Assembly (NCBI RefSeq): GCF_014654205.1
Contig: NZ_BNAW01000007.1
Location: 1 to 64,000, forward strand
Source: Amycolatopsis bullii
GTDB lineage: Bacteria; Actinomycetota; Actinomycetes; Mycobacteriales; Pseudonocardiaceae
Length of the DNA: 64,000 nt
Reading direction: 5' to 3'
Below the pieces are notes generated by a model. The model saw only the letters and a list, made by a program, of their open reading frames with translations, was not told the DNA's origin and made no database searches. Below are positions 35,978 to 45,121 of this stretch, in pieces (the first letter of the stretch is position 1; every line of letters begins with the position of its first letter). A program made the position numbers and the translations under genes.

Positions 35978-37075
35978 TTGAGACGGCCGCTCAAGCTGAC
36001 GTCGGCGTTGTTCGCCTGCGGTGTCCTGTTCGCCTCGCTGACCGCGGCGGTTCCCGCCGAAGCCGCCGCGATTTCCTGCAGCGACACCGATCTTCCGGTC
36101 AGCGGCCCGGGCCTGCCACCGCTGGTGCCGGGCGCGCCGGCGACCGTGCACGGCCGGCTGTGCCTGCCCGCCGGCGAGGCACCGGACACGGTCCAGCTGC
36201 TGGTGCACGGCGGGACGTACAACAGCGCGTACTGGGACCTCCCGTACCAGCCCGAGCGCTACTCCTACCAGCGCGACATGGCCGCGCACGGCTACGCGAC
36301 CTTCGCCGCCGACCAGCTCGGCGCGGGGCGCAGCAGCCGGCCGCTGAGCCTGCCGTTGTCGGTCTGGGCCGCGGCCGAGTCGATGCACGAGGTGGTCGGC
36401 CACCTGCGGGCCGGCCGGGTGGGCGGGGTGCCGTTCGCGAAGGTGGTCATCGTCGGGCACTCGGTCGGGTCGGGGATCGTCGCGGCGGAGGCGTCGGCCT
36501 ACCACGACGTCGACGGCGTGGCCCTCACCGGCATCACGCACCTGCCCGCGCTGCCGGTGCTGGCCCTCGGCGCGGCGCTCGGCCTGCAGCCGGCCCTGCT
36601 CGACGGCCAGCTCGGCCGCCTCGGCAGCGACCCGCTGTACTTCACGACGAAACCCGGCGCGCGCGCCGGCCTGTTCTACGCGGCGGGCGACGCCGATCCG
36701 GCCGTCATCGCGGCCGACGAGGCGACGAAGGACCAGGTTTCGGTCCCCGGCATGGGCACGGTCGCGGTGTTCGGCATCGTCCTGCCCGCGACGTGGGGAA
36801 TCACCGTACCGGTTTTCCAGGTGGTCGGGGAAAAGGACGTCCTTTTCTGCGGGGTGCCGGCGTTGCGTGACTGTTCGGACGCGGCCGTGTTGCGGGCCCA
36901 GGAAGCGCCGTATTACGCCGATCCGTCGAAGTTGTCGATGTTCGTGCTGCCCGGCGCGGGCCATTCCGTGGCGCTGCACGAAAACGCCGGCGAATACCGC
37001 AGTGCCACCCGGTCCTGGCTGCAGGGCCGTCTGGGTGTCGCTCCGGAGGGTTATCACTCGATCGGACGAAACTGA
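35978..37075 (+). CDS. Secreted alpha/beta hydrolase
   Basis: A 365-residue exported protein with a TTG start at 35978, supported by GGAAGGGGA 7 nt upstream and by the signal peptide that follows (LKLTSALFACGVLFASLTAAVPAEA). The alpha/beta hydrolase core has HGGTYNSAYW as oxyanion region, nucleophile elbow GHSVGSG, and GAGHSVALHENA with the catalytic histidine. Substrate is unknown; an ester or lipid-like compound is plausible. It starts 73 bp after the P450 remnant and was not affected by the nearby rearrangement. Confidence 0.82.
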   Translation: MRRPLKLTSALFACGVLFASLTAAVPAEAAAISCSDTDLPVSGPGLPPLVPGAPATVHGRLCLPAGEAPDTVQLLVHGGTYNSAYWDLPYQPERYSYQRDMAAHGYATFAADQLGAGRSSRPLSLPLSVWAAAESMHEVVGHLRAGRVGGVPFAKVVIVGHSVGSGIVAAEASAYHDVDGVALTGITHLPALPVLALGAALGLQPALLDGQLGRLGSDPLYFTTKPGARAGLFYAAGDADPAVIAADEATKDQVSVPGMGTVAVFGIVLPATWGITVPVFQVVGEKDVLFCGVPALRDCSDAAVLRAQEAPYYADPSKLSMFVLPGAGHSVALHENAGEYRSATRSWLQGRLGVAPEGYHSIGRN

Positions 37076-37159
37076 ACCCGTGCGCGTCGCAGAATTCCGG
37101 GCCAAGATATATCGATTGGCCCGAACCGGTGTGTGCACTGAACCCTTGGACAGCCTGAG

Positions 37160-39253
37160 GTGACTGCTCCCCATCCCCGCGGCGGCGACCCGCGGAAGAA
37201 ACCGTCCGCCGACCACGCGGCGAGACGGCTCGGCGTGGTCGCGCGCAAGTGGGGTTACCTGATCAGCACGACCGCCTACCTGCCGCACACGCCCGAGGAG
37301 ATCGAGCGTGAGCTGGCCGTCCTGGCCGAGCGGCTGTTCGAGGCGGTGGCCAGCGATCCGCCGGGCACCGAGGCGGCCGCGGCGGCGGGCGGGCGGCTCG
37401 TCGAGCTGCGCTGCGTCGGCGCCGGCAGCCTGCGCCGCAGCCTGGAGGTGCTGGGCAAGGCGTTGCTGCGCGAACCGGAACTGCGCGGGGTCGATCGGCT
37501 GGCCGAGCGGGTCGTGCTGGTGCTCGGCGCCTTCAGCTCCGGCTACGGCGAGATGCTGCGCGAAGACATCCAGAAGCGGCAGGAAGGCCTGAGCCGCGCG
37601 CTGCTGAAGGTCGAGCAGGAGACGCGGCAGAAGCACGTCATCAGCCGCGCGCAGTTCGAGGAGGTGTTCGCCGGCTCGGCCAGCGGCGTGGCGCTCACCG
37701 AGCTGGACGGCCGGGTGCTGCGGGCCAACGCCGCGCTCGCCAAGACGCTCAACCGGACGCCGGCGGAGATCGCCGCGATGACGCTGTTCGACCTGGTGCA
37801 CCCCGAAGACGTCGCGCAGTTGCGGGAAAGCTACGGCGAGCTGGTGGCGGGCCGGCTGCACCGGCTGCGCGCCGGGCGCCGCCTGGTCGGCAGGGACGGC
37901 GAGCCGATGTGGGCTACGTTCGCCGCGTCGGTCATCCGGGACGCGGTCGGCGTGCCCCGGCAGCTGCTCACGATCGTCGACGACGACACCGAGGTGTCGC
38001 TGCTGCAGCGGCGCCTGAGCCACCAGGCCCTGCACGACGTCCTCACCGGGCTGCCGAACCGCCAGTTCTTCAGCACCCGCCTGGAAACCCTGCTGCGCGA
38101 CGCGGACCCGGCCCGCGGGGTGACCCTGTTCCACCTCGACCTCGACGGCTTCTCGCAGATCAACGGCGGGCTCGGCCAGGAGCTCGGCGACCGCGTGCTG
38201 CGCGGTGTCGCCGCGAAGCTGAAGACGGTCTTCGAAGCGGAGACCGCGCTCGTGGCCCGGCTCGGCGGCGACGAATTCGGCGTGCTCGTCCAGAACACGG
38301 CGGACACCCCGGGCGTCGTGACGCTCGTCCGCCGGATCACCCGCGAGCTCGCCGAAGCGGAGTACGTCGACGGGCAGCGCGGGGTCGCGGTGTCGGCCGC
38401 CATCGGCGTCGTCCACCGCCCGCCGCGCGACAGCACGCCCGCGGAGCTGCTCCAGGCGTCGGACCTGACCCTGCGGCGCGCCCAGCGGACGGGCAACCAG
38501 TGGGGCCTGTTCGACCGCGAACTGGACCGGCGCGACCGGCACGACTTCGGCTTGGCCGCGTCGATGGCGGGAGCGTGGGAGAACGGCGAGGTCGAAGCCC
38601 GCTACCGCGTGCTGGTGTCCGCGACGACCGGCTCGGCCGAGGGCGTGGAGGCGCGGCTGCGCTGGAACCACCCGGCCGAAGGCGTGCTGCCGCACGAGAC
38701 GTGCGTGCGGCTGGCCGCGGAAACCGGGCTGGCGCTCCCGCTGGGCACCTGGCTGCTGCGCACGGCGGCCGAACGGCTGGCGGCGTCCGGGCTCGAGGTC
38801 CCGCTGGTCGTCGAGCTCACGGCGCAGCAGGCGGCGGACCCGGAACTGGTCGGCGAAATCCGGCGCGTCCTGGAGGACACCGGCCTGGCGCCGGACCGCC
38901 TGCGCCCCGGCTTCCCGGCGGCGGCCCTGGACGTCAGCGACGCGGCCGACAACTTCAAGGTCCTGGCGGAAATCGGGGTGCGGGCGGAGATCCACGGTCT
39001 CGGCGAGGTCACCTGCCTGACGGAGTTCTCCGCCCCGGCGGTCCGGATCGCGGCGAGCCTGGCCGCCAAACGGGAACACCCGCTGGTGACCGGGCCGCTG
39101 TCGGCCCTGATCGACGCGGCGCACGCGGCCGGGGCGGCGGTGTCGGTCGCCGGGGTGCGGACACCGGACGAGGCCGCGTGGTGGCAGGAGCACGGCGCGG
39201 ACCTGCTCTCGGGCCCGGCGTTCCCCGAGGTGCCGGGCGGCCTGCCCGGCTGA
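37160..39253 (+). CDS. PAS-GGDEF protein with degenerate EAL domain
   Basis: A 697-residue cytosolic c-di-GMP signalling protein. An N-terminal helical region is typical of actinomycete homologues. A PAS domain spans about 165-275. The diguanylate cyclase domain is intact (LDLDGFSQINGG and GGDEF at 369-373). The C-terminal EAL-like domain has lost its catalytic residues: the EAL signature reads EARLRW and the DDFGTG motif is replaced by IHGLGE. The protein is therefore predicted to make, not break, c-di-GMP, with the EAL remnant as sensor. GTG 37160 follows GAGG closely. No partner genes are adjacent. Confidence 0.87.
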   Translation: MTAPHPRGGDPRKKPSADHAARRLGVVARKWGYLISTTAYLPHTPEEIERELAVLAERLFEAVASDPPGTEAAAAAGGRLVELRCVGAGSLRRSLEVLGKALLREPELRGVDRLAERVVLVLGAFSSGYGEMLREDIQKRQEGLSRALLKVEQETRQKHVISRAQFEEVFAGSASGVALTELDGRVLRANAALAKTLNRTPAEIAAMTLFDLVHPEDVAQLRESYGELVAGRLHRLRAGRRLVGRDGEPMWATFAASVIRDAVGVPRQLLTIVDDDTEVSLLQRRLSHQALHDVLTGLPNRQFFSTRLETLLRDADPARGVTLFHLDLDGFSQINGGLGQELGDRVLRGVAAKLKTVFEAETALVARLGGDEFGVLVQNTADTPGVVTLVRRITRELAEAEYVDGQRGVAVSAAIGVVHRPPRDSTPAELLQASDLTLRRAQRTGNQWGLFDRELDRRDRHDFGLAASMAGAWENGEVEARYRVLVSATTGSAEGVEARLRWNHPAEGVLPHETCVRLAAETGLALPLGTWLLRTAAERLAASGLEVPLVVELTAQQAADPELVGEIRRVLEDTGLAPDRLRPGFPAAALDVSDAADNFKVLAEIGVRAEIHGLGEVTCLTEFSAPAVRIAASLAAKREHPLVTGPLSALIDAAHAAGAAVSVAGVRTPDEAAWWQEHGADLLSGPAFPEVPGGLPG

Positions 39254-39258
39254 GGCGG

Positions 39259-39921
39259 TCAGATCCGCACGAGGACTTCGTCGAGGGGCTTGCGCCGCAG
39301 GTCCGGCACGACGCAGTCGTCGGCCGGGTAGCCGACCGGGATCACCGCGAACGCCTTTTCGTTGCGCGGCCGGCCGAGCAGCTCGCCGAGGAACCGCATC
39401 GGTGACGGCGTGTGCGTCAGTGCCGCGAGGCCCGCCACGTGCAGCGAGGTCAGAAGCATGCCGACCGCGATGCCGACCGACTCGTCGACGTAGTAGTGCT
39501 TGCGGACGCCGCCGTCGTCGTCGAGGGCGAACCGTTGCTGGAACACGACGATGAGGTACGGCGCGTCGGTCAGGTGGGGCTTGACCGCGTCGGTGCCGAG
39601 GGGCCGCAGCGCGTCGAGCCATTCGTCGCCGAGCCGTCCGTCGTAGGAGACGCGTTCCTCGGCCTCGGCGGCTTCGCGGATGCGCCGGCGCACCTGCGGG
39701 TCCGAGACGAGGACGAACGTCCACGGCTGCTGGTGCGCGCCGCTCGGCGCGGTGGAGGCGACCGCGATCGCGTCGAGCACCGCGCGTTCGGGGACCGGGT
39801 CGGGGGAGAACATGCGCACCGAGCGCCGGGTTTCCATCTGCTGCCGGAGCGCAGCGGCCCGGGCGAGGGCTTCGGCGTCGGGCAGCCGGGCGGGCCGGTA
39901 GGGAACCGGGTGGTAGGTCAT
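39259..39921 (-). CDS. Nitroreductase-family flavoprotein (BluB/iodotyrosine-deiodinase-like)
   Basis: A 220-residue FMN-binding protein. RRSVRMFSPDPVPERAVLDAIAVASTAPSGAHQQPWTFVLV is the classic N-terminal FMN site. GIAVGMLLTSLHVAGLAALTHTPSPM and RNEKAFAVIPVGYPADD resemble the deiodinase/dehalogenase branch more than classical nitroreductases. It reduces an unknown substrate with NAD(P)H or reduced flavin. It is convergent with the GGDEF gene (5 bp between stops). The ATG at 39921 leads directly into a normal N-terminal extension. Confidence 0.85.
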   Translation of the reverse strand: MTYHPVPYRPARLPDAEALARAAALRQQMETRRSVRMFSPDPVPERAVLDAIAVASTAPSGAHQQPWTFVLVSDPQVRRRIREAAEAEERVSYDGRLGDEWLDALRPLGTDAVKPHLTDAPYLIVVFQQRFALDDDGGVRKHYYVDESVGIAVGMLLTSLHVAGLAALTHTPSPMRFLGELLGRPRNEKAFAVIPVGYPADDCVVPDLRRKPLDEVLVRI

Positions 39922-40141
39922 GCCGGGATTGTGGCGGGGGACACGGATGCCGCAGCAGGGCCGAACGTACGATTCGCGGGGTCAAGCGTCCGCTGTACGG
40001 ACAGTAAGGTGATCCTTCCTCGAAAAATTGCGTCGAACAGCGCACTCAAACTAGGCCGTCCGGTCCTGTCGCGTGCCGTGATCTCCTCATTACCCTCCAG
40101 TAGCAGACAGTGGTGCCGATCACAGTCGCTCAGGAGGCCTC

Positions 40142-40558
40142 ATGGCGGCGCGCGTCCGGGGACCCGGGTCCGAAGACCGGCGCGAACTGCGGATCCGGCA
40201 CCTCACCGGCTGTCTTCCCTGCACGCTCAAATGCGCGTACTGCGGGCTGCCGGTGCGGCTCGCCGGGCCGGGTGACCACCCGGGCTACGGCGTGGTCGAA
40301 GAAGTGACCGGCGATCTCGTGCTCCTGCACCGGTTCTGCCGCACCGCGCTCGGCCGGTGCCGGACGCGGGGGTGCGTGCTGCGGCGCGCCCACCTCGGCC
40401 GCGCGACCGAGCAGTACGAAACCGGCCGGCGGCCCGGGCGCTACCAGCGCCTCGGCGTCCGGCGCTCGCCCGACCTCGATCTGTACCGGAAGCACTGGCG
40501 GATCGCGAAGATGCGGTACGCGTGCAAGGCGTGCCGGTACTACACCGGCTCGCACTGA
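40142..40558 (+). CDS. Cysteine-rich small protein, putative zinc or nucleic-acid binding
   Basis: A 138-residue basic protein, unrecognised. Cysteines occur in pairs: GCLPCTLKCAYC near residues 23-34, FCRTALGRCRTRGC in the middle and CKAC near the C-terminus. This is enough for two zinc sites. The rest is rich in arginine and histidine. CAGGAGG lies 4 nt before ATG 40142. The upstream region 39922-40141 contains a short inverted repeat (GTCCG-CTGTA-CGGAC at 39988-40002). It could be co-transcribed with the Fe-S protein 31 bp downstream. A DNA- or RNA-binding role is a guess from composition. Confidence 0.65.
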   Translation: MAARVRGPGSEDRRELRIRHLTGCLPCTLKCAYCGLPVRLAGPGDHPGYGVVEEVTGDLVLLHRFCRTALGRCRTRGCVLRRAHLGRATEQYETGRRPGRYQRLGVRRSPDLDLYRKHWRIAKMRYACKACRYYTGSH

Positions 40559-40589
40559 GCCGGTCCTTCCATCACGACGCGGAGGACTC

Positions 40590-42692
40590 GTGCTCGTTCG
40601 TCTCATCCTCGGCCTGCTCATGACGGTCGTCGGCCTCGCCGTCGCCGGCAAGCGCGTGGCCTTCCTGTACCGGCTGATCAAGGCCGGCCAGCCCGACACC
40701 AAGCGCTCCGACGAGCTCGGTGCCCGGGTCTTCGCGCAGGTGCGCGAGGTGTTCGGCCAGCGCAAGCTGCTGAAGTGGTCGGTGCCGGGCCTGGCGCACT
40801 TCTTCACGTTCTGGGGCTTCGTGATCCTCGCTTCGGTGTACCTCGAGGCGTACGGCGCCCTGTTCGACGAGAAGTTCGCCATCCCGTGGATCGGCTACTG
40901 GGCGGTGCTCGGGTTCCTGCAGGACTTCATCGCCGTCGCCGTGGCCGCCTCGCTCGGCGTGTTCACGATCATCCGGATCCGGAACGCCCCCGCGCGCAAG
41001 GACCGCGCGTCCCGGTTCTACGGCTCGCACACCGGCGGCGCGTGGCTCATCCTGCTGATGATCTTCAACGTCGTCTGGACGATGTTCTTCTTCCGCGGCG
41101 CCTCCGCGGCGTCCGGCAACTTCCCGTACGACTCCGGCGCGTACGTCTCGCTCGGCGTCGGGAACCTCCTGGAGCCGCTCGGGCACTCGACGACCGAGGT
41201 GCTGGAAACCGTCGGCCTGCTCCTGCACATCGGCGTCATGCTGGTGTTCCTGTCGATCGTGCTCTACTCCAAGCACCTGCACATCTTCGTGGCGCCGATC
41301 AACGTCTCGGCGAAGCGGCTGCCGGACGCGCTCGGCCCGCTGCTGCCGATGGAGTCCGGCGGCAAGCCGATCGACTTCGAGGACCCGGGCGAGGACGACA
41401 CGTTCGGCCGCGGCAAGATCGGCGACTTCACGTGGAAGGGCATGCTGGACTTCACCACGTGCACCGAGTGCGGCCGCTGCCAGTCGCAGTGCCCGGCGTG
41501 GAACACCGGGAAGCCGTTGTCGCCCAAGCTCGTCATCATGAACCTGCGCGACAACCTGTTCGAGGAGGCGCCCTACATCCTCGCGGGCACCGAGCACGAG
41601 GGCGCGCGCCCGCTGGTCGGCCCCGAAGACGACGGCGGTGTCATCGACCCGGACGTCCTGTGGTCGTGCACCACCTGCGGCGCGTGCGTCGAGCAGTGCC
41701 CGGTGGACATCGAGCACGTCGACCACATCGTCGACATGCGCCGCTACCAGGTGATGATCGAGTCGGCGTTCCCGACCGAGCTGGGCGGGCTGTTCAAGAA
41801 CCTGGAGACCAAGGGCAACCCGTGGGGCCAGAACAACTCCGAGCGGCTGGCCTGGACGAAGGACCTCGGCTTCGACGTCCCGGTGTTCGACGGCGAGCTG
41901 GCCGAGGACGTCGAGTACGTCTACTGGGTCGGCTGCGCGGGCGCGTTCGACGACCAGGCGCGCAAGACCGTGCGGGCCACGGCCGAGCTGCTGCACATCG
42001 CCGGGGTGAAGTACGTGGTGCTGGGCAAGGAGGAGTCCTGCACCGGTGACCCGGCGCGCCGGGCGGGCAACGAGTTCCTCTTCCAGATGATGGCGCAGCA
42101 GACGGCCGAGACGCTGAACGCGGTGTTCGAGGGCCGCGAGCCGCGCCTGCGCAAGATCGTCACCACGTGCCCGCACTGCCTGAACACGCTGAGCCGCGAG
42201 TACCCGGACCTGGACGGGCACTACGAGGTCGTCCACCACACCCAGCTGCTCAACCGCCTGGTCCGCGGCGGGCAGCTGACCCCGGTGAAGCCGGTGGAGG
42301 ACGGCCCCCGCGTCACCTATCACGACCCCTGCTACCTCGGACGCCACAACAAGGTCTACACGCCGCCGCGCGAACTGGTCGGCGCGACGGGCGCCTCGCT
42401 GGCGGAGATGCCCCGCCACGCGGACCGGGCGTTGTGCTGCGGCGCGGGTGGCGCCCGCATGTGGATGGAAGAGCAGATCGGCAAGCGCATCAACCTGGAG
42501 CGGGTGGACGAGGCGATCGCCACGGACGCCGAGACGATCGTGACGGGCTGCCCGTTCTGCCGCGTGATGCTGACCGATGGGCTGGTCCAGCGCCAGAGCG
42601 AGCAGAAGGCGGAGAACGTCGATGTACGCGATGTGGCGCAGTTGCTGCTGGAGCGGGTGAAGGCTCCGGACACCTCGGCCCCGAAGGTCTGA
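40590..42692 (+). CDS. Membrane-bound heterodisulfide-reductase-like iron-sulfur oxidoreductase (CCG domains)
   Basis: A 700-residue protein. The N-terminal 260 residues form about five membrane helices (LARE-type cytochrome-b-like region, for example GLAHFFTFWGFVILASVYLEA). They are followed by a double [4Fe-4S] ferredoxin domain (CTECGRCQSQCP and CTTCGACVEQCP) and two CCG domains (YWVGCAGAFDDQ and ALCCGAGGARMW). This architecture matches mycobacterial Rv0338c and EtfQO-like partners that pass electrons from electron-transfer flavoprotein to menaquinone in fatty-acid oxidation. GTG 40590 follows GGAGG. A hairpin terminator lies at 42727-42761. Confidence 0.9.
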   Translation: MLVRLILGLLMTVVGLAVAGKRVAFLYRLIKAGQPDTKRSDELGARVFAQVREVFGQRKLLKWSVPGLAHFFTFWGFVILASVYLEAYGALFDEKFAIPWIGYWAVLGFLQDFIAVAVAASLGVFTIIRIRNAPARKDRASRFYGSHTGGAWLILLMIFNVVWTMFFFRGASAASGNFPYDSGAYVSLGVGNLLEPLGHSTTEVLETVGLLLHIGVMLVFLSIVLYSKHLHIFVAPINVSAKRLPDALGPLLPMESGGKPIDFEDPGEDDTFGRGKIGDFTWKGMLDFTTCTECGRCQSQCPAWNTGKPLSPKLVIMNLRDNLFEEAPYILAGTEHEGARPLVGPEDDGGVIDPDVLWSCTTCGACVEQCPVDIEHVDHIVDMRRYQVMIESAFPTELGGLFKNLETKGNPWGQNNSERLAWTKDLGFDVPVFDGELAEDVEYVYWVGCAGAFDDQARKTVRATAELLHIAGVKYVVLGKEESCTGDPARRAGNEFLFQMMAQQTAETLNAVFEGREPRLRKIVTTCPHCLNTLSREYPDLDGHYEVVHHTQLLNRLVRGGQLTPVKPVEDGPRVTYHDPCYLGRHNKVYTPPRELVGATGASLAEMPRHADRALCCGAGGARMWMEEQIGKRINLERVDEAIATDAETIVTGCPFCRVMLTDGLVQRQSEQKAENVDVRDVAQLLLERVKAPDTSAPKV

Positions 42693-42726
42693 ACGAGTTC
42701 ACCCGTTCGCTCTATATCCCTCGGCC

Positions 42727-42761
42727 GCCGCACGGCTCTTCCTTGAAGGGAGCCGTGCGGC
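42727..42761 (+). terminator. Hairpin terminator after the Fe-S oxidoreductase
   Basis: GCCGCACGGCTC pairs perfectly with GAGCCGTGCGGC (12 bp) across an 11-nt loop. It begins 34 bp after the stop codon at 42692. There is no U-tract, as is usual for actinomycetes. Confidence 0.7.
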
Positions 42762-42774
42762 GTGAGAAGGGCCG

Positions 42775-43375
42775 GTGGGCGAGGCGAGGATCGAAACGGC
42801 GCGTGCACGATTGGTGGTACGTCGGCTCTTGGCTGGTGGGCGCGGACCCGACGCGGACCTGCGGCTGAGGCTGGCGCCGCGGCAGGACCACCCGCTGCGC
42901 CACGGTGACCGGCTCGAATCCGGCCCGATCGCGGCGGTCTACTCCGACGGGACGGGCGGCGTTCGGCAGACCCGGAACTGGCAGCGCCCGTCGTCCGGGG
43001 GTGTCCTTCGGTGACGTCTCGGCGGGACAGCACCACCGGTACGAGTTCACCACTCCGCAAGGCGAAGCGCTTTCCCTGATGGCGACCGGGAAGGGGCTCG
43101 GCCGGCCGATCATGGTCCTCGGGGTGCTCATGAGCTTGACCGGCTTCGGCTTGTTCGCGTCGGGGATCTTTCGGTTCATGAAGGCGACTGCGGGCGAGAT
43201 GTCGGCGGGTTCGTTCGCCGCGCCACCCTCGCCGCTCGGTCCGGACGTCTTCGGCGGGGTGCCCTTGGGCGCGCTCGGCTTCGCGCTGGTCGTGCTGGGT
43301 GGCGTGGTGTCGTCGATCGGGCTGGTGATGGCCAAGGCGGCGCGCGAGCGGCGCCGCCGGAGCGGGAGGCGCTAG
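42775..43375 (+). pseudogene. Two-helix membrane protein gene split by a frameshift in a G5 tract
   Basis: Two overlapping frames read as one protein if one G is removed from GGGGG at 42997-43001. The upstream frame (GTG 42775) gives LRLRLAPRQDHPLRHGDRLE and GPIAAVYSDGTGGVRQTRNW, then quickly stops. The downstream frame continues VSFGDVSAGQHHRYEFTTPQ, and adds two membrane helices (RPIMVLGVLMSLTGFGLFASGIF and GALGFALVVLGGVVSSIGLV) and an arginine-rich tail. A third frame near 42803 (VHDWWYVGSWLVGAD) also looks protein-like, so the N-terminus may hold a second shift. Either a sequencing error or a genuine disruption. The downstream gene starts immediately at its stop codon. Confidence 0.6.
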
Positions 43376-43747
43376 ATGGACGGCATCCACTTCCACGGCG
43401 AGGTCAGGGCGGGGACGGTCAACAACGCCGTCCACGGCGACATCAACAACAACTACGGTGGACACCAGGAGATCCACCGCGGCTTCGACGCGCGGCAGGT
43501 CGCCTCGCTGGTGCGGGCGGTCCGCGCGGAACTTGACACGGCCCGGCTGCCGCCGGCCACGAAGGACGCCGTGCACGGCGTCCTCGACGAGGTCGACCGG
43601 GACGTCGTGCACGGCGGAGGCGGCGTGGGCGCGAAGGTGCGCCGGGCCCGGGACCTGCTCCGGGACGCCGGCGGCCTCGCGACCGCCGGCGCCGGGCTGT
43701 GGACCGCGGTGCGCGCGCTCGCGGCCGCGGCCGGTGTCCCGTTCTAA
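43376..43747 (+). CDS. Small protein with G/N-rich amyloid-signalling-like N-terminus and C-terminal hydrophobic helix
   Basis: A 123-residue protein, unrecognised. The N-terminus IHFHGEVRAGTVNNAVHGDI continues into NNNYGG, a glycine/asparagine-spaced beta pattern reminiscent of bacterial amyloid signalling sequences at protein N-termini. A helical middle (DARQVASLVRAVRAEL and KDAVHGVLDEVDRDVV) follows, and the end is hydrophobic (LATAGAGLWTAVRALAAAAGVPF). ATG 43376 directly follows the TAG of the upstream frameshifted membrane gene, so the two are coupled. Its stop overlaps the convergent MFS gene by 4 bp. Assignment to an amyloid-signalling family is a hypothesis. Confidence 0.6.
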   Translation: MDGIHFHGEVRAGTVNNAVHGDINNNYGGHQEIHRGFDARQVASLVRAVRAELDTARLPPATKDAVHGVLDEVDRDVVHGGGGVGAKVRRARDLLRDAGGLATAGAGLWTAVRALAAAAGVPF

Positions 43748-45057
43748 CCGTCCACAGCGGACGCGACCACAGTGGACGGTGCCGCGGGTGCCGCGCCGCC
43801 CAGGTGCGCGGTCGGCACCCGGTGGGTCTCCCGGGCCGTCGCCGCGGCCAGGGCCGCCACCACGCACACCGCCGCGGTGAAGATCGCGACGCCGAGCCAG
43901 TCCTGCTTGCCGGACCCGATCGCCGCCACGACGCTGGGGGCGAAGCCCGCCACCGCGAAGCCGATCTGGGTGCCGATCGCCATGCCGGACAGGCGGACCC
44001 GGGCGCTGAACATCTCGCCGTAGAGCGCCGGCCAGACCCCGTTGACCCCGGAGTACGCCACGCCGAACAGCGCGATGCCGAGCACGAACAACAGCGCGTA
44101 CGAGCCGATCGAGATCGACCACAGGTACGGGAAGATCAGCACGCCGCAGGCCAGGCAGCCGGTGATGAACACCGGTTTGCGCCCGACGCGGTCGGCGAGC
44201 CCGGCCAGCAGCGGGATGGCCGCCAGCGCGACGATGTTCGCCAGCACGCCCACCCAGAGCATCGGGGTGCGGGACAGGCCGATCGTGTTGACCGCGTAGC
44301 TCAGCGCGTAGACGGTGAAGATCGTGCTCACCGAGGCGATCGTCGCCGCGACGATCACGCGCAGGACGTCCGCCCAGTGCTGCCGGAACAGGATGGCGAC
44401 CGGCAGTTTCGCGACCTCGGTGCGTTCGAACACCGGCGTCTCGTCGAGCTTGCGCCGGATCACGAAGCCGACGACCACCACGAGCGCGCTGGCCCAGAAC
44501 GGCAGCCGCCAGCCCCAGGTCAGCAGGTCTTGCTGCGGCAGCGCGGCGACCGGCAGGAAGATCGCGGTGGCCAGGATCTGCCCGGCCTGCGTGCCGCTGA
44601 GGGTGAAGCTGGTGAAGTAGGCGCGCCGGTGCTCCGGGGCGTGCTCCAGCGACATCGAGTTCGCGCCCGCCTGCTCGCCGGCCGCGGAAAGTCCTTGCAG
44701 CAGGCGGAGCACGACCAGCAGAACCGGGGCGAGGACGCCGACGCTCGCGTACGTCGGCAAGCAGCCGACGCAGAACGTCGCGAAACCCATGAGCAGCAAG
44801 GTGAAGACGAGCACCCGCTTGCGGCCGAACCGGTCGCCGACGTGGCCGAGGACGAACGCGCCGACCGGCCGGGCGAGGTAGCCGACGCCGAAGGTGGCCA
44901 GGGCCAGCAGGGTGCCGGTGGCGGGGGAGGAGGCCGGGAAGAACACCTTGCCGAACACGAGCGCGGCGGCGGTGCCGTAGATGAAGAAGTCGTAGTACTC
45001 GAGCGCGCTGCCGATCCAGGCGGCCAGCGCCGCCTTGCGGGGCATCGATCCGGTCAC
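43744..45057 (-). CDS. MFS metabolite:proton symporter (MHS family), likely shikimate/quinate importer
   Basis: A 437-residue transporter with twelve predicted helices. MHS-family motifs are present: ALEYYDFFIYGTAAALVFGKVFF at the N-terminus and GHVGDRFGRKRVLVFTLLLMG between helices 2 and 3. This family includes ShiA and aromatic-acid importers. Its place next to a TetR gene and a shikimate dehydrogenase/dehydratase operon argues for quinate or shikimate uptake. GTG 45057 has AGGAGAAGAG a few bases upstream. The promoter region shares a CTAGTT element (45122) with the divergent catabolic operon (45900). Confidence 0.88.
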   Translation of the reverse strand: MTGSMPRKAALAAWIGSALEYYDFFIYGTAAALVFGKVFFPASSPATGTLLALATFGVGYLARPVGAFVLGHVGDRFGRKRVLVFTLLLMGFATFCVGCLPTYASVGVLAPVLLVVLRLLQGLSAAGEQAGANSMSLEHAPEHRRAYFTSFTLSGTQAGQILATAIFLPVAALPQQDLLTWGWRLPFWASALVVVVGFVIRRKLDETPVFERTEVAKLPVAILFRQHWADVLRVIVAATIASVSTIFTVYALSYAVNTIGLSRTPMLWVGVLANIVALAAIPLLAGLADRVGRKPVFITGCLACGVLIFPYLWSISIGSYALLFVLGIALFGVAYSGVNGVWPALYGEMFSARVRLSGMAIGTQIGFAVAGFAPSVVAAIGSGKQDWLGVAIFTAAVCVVAALAAATARETHRVPTAHLGGAAPAAPSTVVASAVDG

Positions 45058-45121
45058 GGGAACTCTTCTCCTGACGTCCGTGCTTCGGTGCGCAGAGTTC
45101 GGCGGGGAAGCAATGTACGGT

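Noticed and set aside
35846..40045. A 1399-codon open frame on the minus strand
   Set aside because: It runs antisense to the hydrolase and GGDEF genes and has arginine/proline/valine-rich, non-repetitive composition without any domain. It is a shadow caused by extreme GC content.
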